Assembly (NCBI GenBank): GCA_011391695.1 | Contig: JAABQB010000028.1 | Coordinates: 1 to 36,780 of the forward strand | Origin: Desulfobacteraceae bacterium | Lineage (GTDB): Bacteria > Desulfobacterota > Desulfobacteria > Desulfobacterales > RPRI01 | Length of the DNA: 36,780 nucleotides | Reading direction: 5' to 3' | Part shown: positions 30,897 to 36,780 of the stretch, piece after piece | How positions within the stretch are numbered: the stretch's first letter is position 1 | Layout: every line of letters begins with the position of its first letter | The notes under the pieces: model-generated | Told to the model about the DNA's origin: nothing | The model's database searches: none | Seen by the model: the letters and a program-made list of their open reading frames with translations, nothing else | Made by a program: the position numbers and the translations under genes

Positions 30897-30925
30897 TTGA
30901 CAAAGTGTAAAGGCTTAATTATATT
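30897..30925 (+). promoter_or_regulatory. Sigma-70 promoter (TTGACA-17-TATATT)
   Basis: A perfect -35 box TTGACA (30897-30902), 17-bp spacer and -10 box TATATT (30920-30925). Start of transcription would be near 30932. It lies in A/T-rich DNA upstream of a terminator and the PxxKW gene. Confidence 0.7.
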
Positions 30926-30956
30926 GCGCCCCGCATAAAAAATTTGAAAGCTTCGG

Positions 30957-30995
30957 AAAAAGGCTTGGAGAATTTCTCAACCAGCCTTTTTTTTT
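30957..30995 (+). terminator. Rho-independent terminator or attenuator
   Basis: A stem with outer arms AAAGGCT (30959-30965) and AGCCTTT (30983-30989), an imperfect inner stem (GG/CC and AGA/TCT) and nine Ts (30987-30995). It is only about 60 nt after the promoter's predicted start, so it would end a short RNA or act as an attenuator ahead of the PxxKW gene. Confidence 0.65.
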
Positions 30996-31020
30996 AGTTT
31001 TATTACTATGAGAGCTTTGC

Positions 31021-31150
31021 AGAACGTTCAATTTTGCTCAAGTTCAAGGAAGGCGAAAATTTTAACCACAGGAATACTTTTAGTATTTCGAGGATGAAAA
31101 TTTGAGCCTGACGAAGAAATCGGGCAAAAGAGGTTGTTATGCAAAGGTCT
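31021..31150 (+). other. Structured non-coding element, copy 1 (upstream of PxxKW gene)
   Basis: A 130-bp segment that starts AGAACGTTCAATTTTGC and ends ATCGGGCAAAAGAGG...TTATGCAAAGGTCT. It contains a hairpin AATACT-TTT-AGTATT (31073-31087). Its two ends recur at 31602-31766 before fmdB. The gene it precedes begins 25 bp later. I see no convincing reading frame in it. It may be a cis-acting RNA leader; no known riboswitch class was recognised. Confidence 0.5.
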
Positions 31151-31174
31151 CACCCTGGAAAGGTGGTGAAAAGA

Positions 31175-31453
31175 ATGGTTTGTACAACAGTAAGAACAAA
31201 CAAGGAATGTCCATTCATGACAGCTAAAGGGTGTTCATACAACGGCGGAATCTGTCATGAGTTGATTGAAAAGTGCACGGGCTGCGGCCGCAGCACGGAA
31301 TATTCATCAGCCTGGTACTGCTCAACCTGTCCCGATCCGTCTTTGAAATGGAAAAACGGCAATTGCAACCTTGCAACGCATATCGTGGCAACTCCTGCTG
31401 AAGCAAAGGCTAAACTTAATCCTCTTAAAGCATCCAAACGGGGAAGCCGGTAA
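31175..31453 (+). CDS. PxxKW family cysteine-rich protein
   Basis: A 92-residue protein with eight or more Cys (CPFMTAKGCSYNGGICHELI; KCTGCGR; WYCSTCPDPSLKW; NCNLATH) and the PSLKW motif that names the family. The Cys pattern suggests bound iron-sulfur clusters or zinc. Members are known from Desulfobacterota as proteins of unknown function. I chose the ATG at 31175, which has AAAGGTGG about 9 nt upstream; an earlier in-frame ATG at 31139 lies inside the repeated element and lacks support. A strong terminator follows (31484-31514), so it is transcribed alone. Confidence 0.85.
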   Translation: MVCTTVRTNKECPFMTAKGCSYNGGICHELIEKCTGCGRSTEYSSAWYCSTCPDPSLKWKNGNCNLATHIVATPAEAKAKLNPLKASKRGSR

Positions 31454-31483
31454 CAGAGGTAACGCTGATGGGACACAACTTAT

Positions 31484-31514
31484 AACCCCGCTCATTTGTT
31501 TGAGCGGGGTTTTT
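31484..31514 (+). terminator. Strong rho-independent terminator after the PxxKW gene
   Basis: An 11-bp perfect stem, AACCCCGCTCA (31484-31494) with TGAGCGGGGTT (31501-31511), 6-nt loop and a T run (31510-31514). Confidence 0.88.
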
Positions 31515-31601
31515 GTGTTCTAAACGATTCTGATTCATCTTATAAAATTCCGTTTGCCCATAACCCCCTAACAATGATAGAAGACACCTTAAGACCCTTG
31601 A

Positions 31602-31766
31602 AGAACGTCCAATTTTGCTCAAAGTTCAAGGAAGGCGAAAACAAAGGCTTAGGTTCCTGGTTCACAGTCCCTGTTTTCTGGTTAAAAACAAGGAGCAACT
31701 ACAAACCAGAGACCAGAAACCAAGTCTTTAAATAAATCGGGCAAAAAGGGGCGTTATGCAAAGGTC
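31602..31766 (+). other. Structured element, copy 2, interrupted by a CCAGAAACC repeat (upstream of fmdB)
   Basis: The left end AGAACGTCCAATTTTGC...AAGGAAGGCGAAAA (31602-31641) and right end AAATCGGGCAAAA...GTTATGCAAAGGTCT (31733-31766) match copy 1. The middle is replaced by GGTTCCTGG, GGTT, and ACCAGAGACCAGAAACCA words, the same word family found before selA and nnr. The gap 31515-31863 has no gene; fmdB starts 98 bp downstream. Confidence 0.5.
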
Positions 31767-31863
31767 TTATAATAAGAACCTGTACGCTCCATCAGACAGG
31801 AGGCCGGTTGTGCCTGACCTCAATAATATAAGCTGTTATAACTAATAGTTACGGAGCCATAAA

Positions 31864-32094
31864 ATGCCAATTTACGAGTATCACTGTGATAAATGCAGCA
31901 ATGATTTTGAATCAATTGTGTTTGGAAAAGAAAAGCCCGTATGTCCTTCATGCAGGAGCAAAAAAGTCAGTAAACTCATGTCAGCATGCGGTTTTCTGAG
32001 CAAAGGAACCGGAGGAGAAACTGTAAGAACTTCAGCATCATCCTCATCATGCGGCGGATGTTCAGCCTCAAGCTGCGCGAGTTGCGGGCATTGA
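31864..32094 (+). CDS. FmdB family zinc-ribbon protein
   Basis: A 76-residue protein with the FmdB/regulatory zinc-ribbon start MPIYEYHCDKCSNDFES, CPSC at 27-30 of the ribbon (KPVCPSCRSKKVSKLMS), and a Ser/Gly/Cys-rich tail (SCGGCSASSCASCGH) that may bind metal. FmdB was named from formamide/acetamide amidase regulation, but the cellular role of most members is unknown. The TGA stop shares bases with the ATG of hemC (TGATG), which indicates translational coupling. CGGAG is 7 nt before the start. Confidence 0.92.
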   Translation: MPIYEYHCDKCSNDFESIVFGKEKPVCPSCRSKKVSKLMSACGFLSKGTGGETVRTSASSSSCGGCSASSCASCGH

Positions 32095-33032
32095 TGAAAC
32101 CGGAAATAACAATCGGAACAAGAGGAAGCAAGCTCGCGCTCTGGCAGGCCAACTGGGTCAAATCGGAGCTTATAAAAAGCTTTCCCGGGCTTTCCGCACA
32201 GATAGTTATAATCAAAACAAAGGGCGACAAGATACTTGATGTTCCTCTTGCAAAAATCGGGGGGAAAGGCCTCTTTGTGAAGGAAATCGAGGAAGCTCTC
32301 ATCGGCAATTACATTGACATGGCTGTGCACAGCATGAAAGATATGCCTGCCGAATTGCTGGACGGTCTTTCTATAGGGGCCATACCGGAACGCGAAAATC
32401 CAGGCGATGTTCTTATTTCTAAAAATAATTTTTTACTGTCGCAGCTCCCTGAAAAAGCAAAGGTCGGCACTAGCAGCCTCCGCCGCCTTGCACAGATTAA
32501 GCATATAAGGCCGGATCTTGTCATATTACCTTTAAGGGGAAATCTTGATACAAGGATAAGAAAACTCGATTCCGGGGAACTGGATGCAATAATACTTGCC
32601 GCTGCAGGAGTAAAAAGACTCGGACTCGAAAATCGTATTACAGAATACATAGACGAAGATATCATGCTTCCTGCGGTAGGCCAGGGAGCCCTGTGTATTG
32701 AAATACGAAAAAATGATCATAATATATCTAAATTTACTGATTCTCTGGATCATTCTATTACACGTGCTGTTGTAATGGGTGAACGTGCTTTTTTAAAAAG
32801 GCTTGAAGGAGGCTGTCAAATCCCTATCGCAGGTCATGGAAAAGCTGAAAACAAAATGTTTACAATAAGCGGACTTGTTGCCGATCTTGAAGGGAAGATA
32901 ATTATAAAAGAGACGCTGTCGGGCCCGCTTGATGCTTCGGAAAGCATAGGTACGGCGCTTGCAGAAAAGCTCCTATTGCGCGGAGCAAAAAAAATACTTG
33001 AAAATCTTACTTGCAGGGAAAATGGAAACTAA
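32094..33032 (+). CDS. hemC: Hydroxymethylbilane synthase (porphobilinogen deaminase)
   Basis: A 312-residue enzyme that joins four porphobilinogens into hydroxymethylbilane. Seen: ITIGTRGSKLALWQANWV at the N-terminus, HSMKDMPAEL with the catalytic Asp (about 80-89), TSSLRRLAQIKHIRPDL, LRGNLDTRIRKL, PAVGQGALCIEIR, and the dipyrromethane-cofactor Cys in LKRLEGGCQIPI (about Cys241). The ATG at 32094 overlaps the fmdB stop. A longer in-frame opening exists upstream but it runs through fmdB and would add a non-family tail. The 3' end overlaps cobA-hemD by 11 nt. Confidence 0.97.
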   Translation: MKPEITIGTRGSKLALWQANWVKSELIKSFPGLSAQIVIIKTKGDKILDVPLAKIGGKGLFVKEIEEALIGNYIDMAVHSMKDMPAELLDGLSIGAIPERENPGDVLISKNNFLLSQLPEKAKVGTSSLRRLAQIKHIRPDLVILPLRGNLDTRIRKLDSGELDAIILAAAGVKRLGLENRITEYIDEDIMLPAVGQGALCIEIRKNDHNISKFTDSLDHSITRAVVMGERAFLKRLEGGCQIPIAGHGKAENKMFTISGLVADLEGKIIIKETLSGPLDASESIGTALAEKLLLRGAKKILENLTCRENGN

Positions 33033-34554
33033 AAACAAAGGCAAAGTATATCTTGTAGGAGCAGGACCTGGAGATCCCGGACTGATCACCTTAAAGGGCA
33101 GGGAATGCATTGAGCAAGCCGATGTGATTGTTTATGATTATCTCGCATCTCCTTCCTTACTGAAATACGCAAAAAAAGAATCTGAAATCATATATGTCGG
33201 GAAACAGGGCGGAGACCACACATTATCCCAGGAAGGCATTAATGCTCTCATTGTTGAGAAAGCAAAAAGAGTATCTATTGTAACAAGGCTGAAAGGCGGA
33301 GACCCTTTCATCTTCGGGCGTGGAGCCGAAGAGGCTGAAGCGCTGATTGAAAACGGAATCCCGTTTGAAGTGGTTCCCGGCGTAACATCGGCTATAGCAG
33401 CCCCGGCATATGCAGGAATTCCGTTAACCCACAGGTCGTTTACATCTACCGTAGCTTTTGTAACAGGTCATGAAGATCCCGGAAAAGAAGAATCGGGCAT
33501 AAACTGGGAAGCGCTTGCAAAAGGAATCGGGACTATCGTTTTTCTCATGGGTGTGAAAAATCTTCCCAATATCGTAACGCGTCTCATGAATAACGGCATG
33601 TCCTCCGATACTCCCGTTGCCCTCGTCCGCTGGGGAACAACTCCGAAGCAGAGAAGCGTTTCAGGAACACTGGAAAACATCGTTGAGCTTGTAAAAGCAG
33701 CCGGCCTTAAATCTCCTGCAATAATTGTTGTCGGAAATGTCGTAAAACTGAAAGAAAAGATGGACTGGTTTGAAAAAAGACCTCTTTTCGGGAAAAGAAT
33801 CGCCGTAACAAGAGCGAGGGAACAGGCAAGCGATCTGGTAGGTATGCTGTCTGACCTTGGAGCGGAATGCCTCGAATTCCCCACAATAAAAGTTGAGCCT
33901 CCGGATGATTTCAGTCCTCTTGACAAGGCAATTGAAAACCTTTCAGTATATGACTGGCTCATATTTACAAGTGTAAACGGGGTAAGTTACTTTTTTGAGC
34001 GACTTTTTGCAAACGGCAGGGATATGCGCTCTTTCCATAAGATTAAGACAGCCGTTATCGGCCCTGCAACCTCCGACAGGCTATTAAGCTATGGGCTAAA
34101 AAGTGACATTATTCCTGAAAATTACATGGCTGAATCTGTGGTCGATGCTTTCCGGAATGAAAATCTTAAAGGTAAAAGGGTGCTGATTCCGCGCGCTGAA
34201 GAGGCAAGAGCAGTACTTCCCGAAGAGCTCGTAAAAATGGGCGCTTCAGTAGATGAAATAACAGCTTACAGGACAAGAGCTGTAACCGGTGAGGCCGCTG
34301 ACCTTATCAAAGAGCTTAAAAATAAAACAATAGATCTGATAACCTTTACCAGCTCATCTACGGTGAAAAACTTTGCTGCCCTTCTGCCTGTCGGCATGGT
34401 TGAAGAGTTAATGAAAGATGTAACTGTCGCGGCAATAGGACCTATTACAGCCGATACCGCAAAAGAGACGGGATTTAAAGTAAACATAATCGCTGAATCC
34501 TTCACGATACCGGGCCTCTGCGATGCCATTCTTCAACACTATTTAAAAAGATAA
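33022..34554 (+). CDS. Fused uroporphyrinogen-III C-methyltransferase / uroporphyrinogen-III synthase
   Basis: A 510-residue fusion. Residues about 1-253 are the SUMT (CobA/CysG-type) methylase: VYLVGAGPGDPGLITLKG, GGDPFIFGRGAEEAEAL, PGVTSAIAAPAYAGIPLTHR and GTTPKQRSVSGTL; it makes precorrin-2. Residues about 258-510 are HemD: ITVTRAREQASDL-like IAVTRAREQASDLVGML, DWLIFTSVNGVSYFFERL and ITFTSSSTVKNFAALL, which closes hydroxymethylbilane to uroporphyrinogen III. The fused pair next to hemC channels substrate toward siroheme, cobalamin or alternative heme. I chose ATG 33022; an upstream in-frame ATG at 32959 would lie deep inside hemC. Confidence 0.95.
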   Translation: METKNKGKVYLVGAGPGDPGLITLKGRECIEQADVIVYDYLASPSLLKYAKKESEIIYVGKQGGDHTLSQEGINALIVEKAKRVSIVTRLKGGDPFIFGRGAEEAEALIENGIPFEVVPGVTSAIAAPAYAGIPLTHRSFTSTVAFVTGHEDPGKEESGINWEALAKGIGTIVFLMGVKNLPNIVTRLMNNGMSSDTPVALVRWGTTPKQRSVSGTLENIVELVKAAGLKSPAIIVVGNVVKLKEKMDWFEKRPLFGKRIAVTRAREQASDLVGMLSDLGAECLEFPTIKVEPPDDFSPLDKAIENLSVYDWLIFTSVNGVSYFFERLFANGRDMRSFHKIKTAVIGPATSDRLLSYGLKSDIIPENYMAESVVDAFRNENLKGKRVLIPRAEEARAVLPEELVKMGASVDEITAYRTRAVTGEAADLIKELKNKTIDLITFTSSSTVKNFAALLPVGMVEELMKDVTVAAIGPITADTAKETGFKVNIIAESFTIPGLCDAILQHYLKR

Positions 34555-34633
34555 GCTTATGCCTATTTCCGAATTGGAAACTCATCTGTGTTAAACTTTG
34601 TTTCCGGATGAACACAACTTAACATTTCCCGAT

Positions 34634-34667
34634 ATGTCAATATTGACATGCTTGACAATATTGACAT
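34634..34667. promoter_or_regulatory. Tandem operator-like sites upstream of moaA
   Basis: A perfect 16-bp palindrome ATGTCAATATTGACAT (34634-34649) is followed by a second, near-palindromic site. CAATATTGACAT occurs at 34638-34649 and again at 34656-34667, an 18-bp period. The second half also contains TTGACA, which may be a -35 box. The sites are 70-103 bp ahead of moaA. They look like a repressor or activator dimer site; the regulator cannot be named. Confidence 0.55.
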
Positions 34668-34736
34668 ACCAGAATACAAATTTACCTGTCTAACCTCAGT
34701 TATTTATCCCTTATGCTGAATGTAAAAGAAGGTCAG

Positions 34737-35771
34737 ATGACTGCAAACCGTACAAAGATAATAGGACTGCCTGAAATTAAACTTGTTGATCAATATAAAC
34801 GAAGGCTTAACTATCTTCGTATCTCCGTTACCGACCGATGCAATATGAAATGCATGTATTGCATGACCCATGAAAAAACCTCAAAACTTCCCTGCAGAGA
34901 GATTCTGCGTTACGAGGAAGTATTAAGGATAGCCCGGATATTCATAAATCTTGGCGTATCAAAAATCAGGATAACAGGGGGAGAACCCCTTGTAAGGAAT
35001 GGCATTTGTGATTTTCTCTCAGGATTGAGCAGCCTGGAAGGCCTGTCGGACCTTTCCATCACCACAAACGGTGTTTTCCTGAAAGAAAACATAGAGAAGA
35101 TCAAATCCGCAGGCATAAGGCGCCTGAATATAAGCCTGGACACTCTTGATAAGGATAAATTCAAAAGAATTACAGGCATAGATGCTTTCAACCAGGTATG
35201 GGATAGCATAATGCTGGCTCTTGACATGGGATTTGATCCGATAAAAATCAATGTGGTTGCATTAAACGGGATAAACGACGATGAACTTCCCGATCTTGCC
35301 AGGTTGTCGTTATCTTATCCTTTTCATGTCAGATTTATTGAATATATGCCTATAGGCACATCACGGATAATATCGAGTCAGATGAGGTCAAGGCAGCTTC
35401 TTGCTCCTGAGATACAAGACCGTGTAAGTTCCATAGGCCGCCTGGAGCCTGTCGAAAACATGTCATTTGACGGTCCTGCCAAACGTTTCAGATTCGAAAA
35501 CGCAAAAGGGGAAATCGGTTTTATAAGGCCGATAAGCGATCATTTTTGCGGCAGTTGTAACAGGCTCAGATTAACAGCAAGCGGAAATTTAAAGACCTGC
35601 CTCTTGTCGGATATTGAGACAGATCTTAAAAGCCCGCTTAGAGAAGGATGTTCGGACAGTGAACTGGCTGATATTATTCTTAAGGCGGTTTACGACAAAC
35701 CTTTTGAACACCCTCTTGTTGCAAATCATGCGGGCATGATTTCAGGCTGTATGTCTGCAATAGGGGGATAG
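34737..35771 (+). CDS. moaA: GTP 3',8-cyclase MoaA
   Basis: A 344-residue radical SAM enzyme of the first step of molybdopterin synthesis. Seen: VTDRCNMKCMYCM (Cys35, 39, 42) for the SAM cluster, RITGGEPLVR, ITTNGVFL, LNISLDTL, the second cluster CGSCNRLRLTASGNLKTC (Cys271, 274, 288), and a terminal Gly-Gly (SAIGG) needed by the family. I chose ATG 34737, with AGAAGG 3-4 nt upstream; an ATG 24 nt earlier lacks a ribosome-binding site. It lies just ahead of the molybdopterin-dependent formate dehydrogenase on the same strand. The 255-bp gap between them has no recognised gene. Confidence 0.95.
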   Translation: MTANRTKIIGLPEIKLVDQYKRRLNYLRISVTDRCNMKCMYCMTHEKTSKLPCREILRYEEVLRIARIFINLGVSKIRITGGEPLVRNGICDFLSGLSSLEGLSDLSITTNGVFLKENIEKIKSAGIRRLNISLDTLDKDKFKRITGIDAFNQVWDSIMLALDMGFDPIKINVVALNGINDDELPDLARLSLSYPFHVRFIEYMPIGTSRIISSQMRSRQLLAPEIQDRVSSIGRLEPVENMSFDGPAKRFRFENAKGEIGFIRPISDHFCGSCNRLRLTASGNLKTCLLSDIETDLKSPLREGCSDSELADIILKAVYDKPFEHPLVANHAGMISGCMSAIGG

Positions 35772-36026
35772 CGCAGTCTACTCACTTATGACTTTTATAT
35801 AGAAGTTTTATTAACCGGTGTCTATCCGGAAACAGATTATGGACAATCGTACGTTTCCAATCCGGGAATAGGCACTTTTGGGCAAGCTCAAGGAAATCAA
35901 GGGATAGCGCTTAAGGCATACGCAATGTATGCCGCACAAGAAATCCCGCAGATTGACGCCGAGATCGCACAAAAGAGCCATTTACGGATGGAAACTAACT
36001 GGGGTAGAGAAAAGGAGGTACAGTCT

Positions 36027-36780
36027 ATGAATGTAACAAGAAGAAGGTTTATCAAGATTTCCGGTGCAACTGCTGCCGGGATCGCCGTCAGCGGCATGGG
36101 GTTTGACCTGTCTCCGGTCAGAGCCCACGCGCAGACGTTGAAAACCAAGGATGCAAAGGAGACAACCACGATCTGCTGCTATTGCGGCGTAGGATGCGGC
36201 GCTATCGTACACACAAGCAAAGATAAGGGCCGCGTCATAAACATCGAAGGTGACCCGGATCACGTTATTAACCGCGGAGCTCTCTGCTCAAAGGGGTCAG
36301 CACTTTCTCAGCTTGCAGAAAACAAGAACAGGCTTACCGAGCCGATGTACAGGGCTCCCAATTCAAAGGAATGGAAGAAAGTCTCCTGGGAATGGGCTCT
36401 TGCCGAAATCACGAAAAGGATAAAGGCAACAAGGGAAGCCTCTTTCACGCTGAAAAATGAAAAAGGTCAGACCGTAAACCGTACGACCGCTATTGCTTCC
36501 GTCGGAAGCGCGGCGCTCGACAACGAAGAATGCTGGATTTATCAGGCATTGATGAGGTCGCTGGGACTTGTCTATATCGAACACCAGGCGCGTATCTGAC
36601 ACAGCGCAACTGTTGCGGCTCTGGCAGAGTCGTTCGGACGCGGTGCGATGACAAATCACTGGATCGATTTAAAGAACAGCGACTGCATACTTATTATGGG
36701 AAGCAATGCGGCTGAAAACCATCCCATTTCCTTCAAGTATGTCACAATGGCGCAGCAAAGCGGCGGAAAAGTCATAAGTG
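36027..36780 (+). CDS. fdhA: Formate dehydrogenase catalytic subunit, selenocysteine-containing, Tat-exported (partial)
   Basis: The gene starts at ATG 36027, with AAAGGAGGT 7 nt upstream, and runs past the window end. The N-terminus MNVTRRRFIKISGATAAG is a twin-arginine signal, so the enzyme is exported folded with its cofactor. Residues 50-87 hold the [4Fe-4S] cluster Cys (CxxCxxxC in CCYCGVGCGAIVH and then GALCSKG). At 36597-36599 an in-frame TGA stands at residue 191 in the context EHQARI-U-HSATVAALAES, the selenocysteine position of formate dehydrogenases; the frame then continues AAENHPISFKYVTMAQQSGG. It should not be read as a stop. The protein is likely the periplasmic FdnG/FdhA catalytic subunit, with a beta subunit beyond the window. 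Confidence 0.95.
36597..36640 (+). other. Selenocysteine TGA codon and adjacent SECIS-type hairpin region
   Basis: The TGA (36597-36599) is followed by two inverted repeats: CGCAAC-T-GTTGCG (36605-36617) and CTCTG-G-CAGAG (36619-36629). A hairpin just 3' of the UGA is what SelB recognises in bacteria, but which of the two forms the functional loop cannot be decided by eye. Confidence 0.6.

Noticed and set aside
35772-36026. An 85-codon stretch without stops ahead of, and in frame with, fdhA.
   Set aside because: The ATG at 36027 has a near-perfect ribosome-binding site and begins the twin-arginine signal. An added N-terminus would bury that signal, and the only earlier ATG (35925) has no ribosome-binding site.

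Overview
The window looks like chromosomal DNA of a strictly anaerobic, Gram-negative bacterium, most likely a Desulfobacterota (Desulfobacterales-type, sulfate-reducer-like) lineage. The reasons are a selenocysteine-containing Tat-exported formate dehydrogenase with selA in the same window, a PxxKW cysteine-rich protein, an FmdB protein, a 4-hydroxybutyryl-CoA-dehydratase-like protein, a fused cobA-hemD, and the gene order phoH - 7TM-HD - ybeY - pdxJ - nnr - tsaE - lysC. LPS sugar genes (gmhA, kdsD, rfbB) imply an outer membrane. Assignment is from sequence reading only.

Layout. 1-3586 (minus): start of an unnamed gene, gmhA, a degenerate-GGDEF/TPR protein and selA. 3587-8317: repeat-rich, with a broken DUF4143-type ATPase, rfbB, pyrF, a response-regulator scrap and an intact AAA/DUF4143 ATPase. 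8318-16910 (minus): a long housekeeping run in transcription order phoH, PgpH-like HD phosphodiesterase, ybeY, pdxJ, nnrE-nnrD, tsaE, a four-helix-bundle (S23-type) gene and lysC. 17366-20193 (plus): cvpA, mazG, hisH, hisF. 20223-25991 (minus): AbfD/HpaB-family enzyme, an unknown protein, then split lysO, ABM protein, class II aldolase, NUDIX, and a DUF4124 protein. 26363-28192 (plus): LpoA-like lipoprotein. 28336-30664 (minus): kdsD and phosphofructokinase. 31175-34554 (plus): PxxKW protein, then fmdB-hemC-cobA/hemD. 34737-36780 (plus): moaA and the 5' part of a selenocysteine formate dehydrogenase gene that runs off the window.

Functional links: selA loads selenium onto tRNA-Sec, which is needed to read the in-frame TGA of fdhA. 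moaA starts the molybdopterin cofactor used by the same enzyme. hemC and cobA-hemD make uroporphyrinogen III and precorrin-2/sirohydrochlorin precursors (cobalamin, siroheme, heme). gmhA, kdsD and rfbB feed LPS.

The most unusual feature is the intergenic DNA. Nearly every gene junction holds one or more dispersed repeat families: short-period arrays (GTGAATA/TATTCAC; GGTTTCTGG; CTTGAACCC/CTTGAATCC; TTCGTACATCG-type), a GGCTGAAG-based palindrome in five copies, and CACAAAG hairpins. They reach into genes. They encode the last residues and stop codons of ybeY and mazG, supply Shine-Dalgarno-like sequence to nnr and rfbB, and form a 36-bp imperfect inverted pair in which the start and stop codons of the S23-type gene sit. 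A second unexplained feature is a structured ~130-bp element in two copies, each ahead of a gene for a small Cys-rich protein. The first copy is preceded by a consensus-like promoter and an early terminator.
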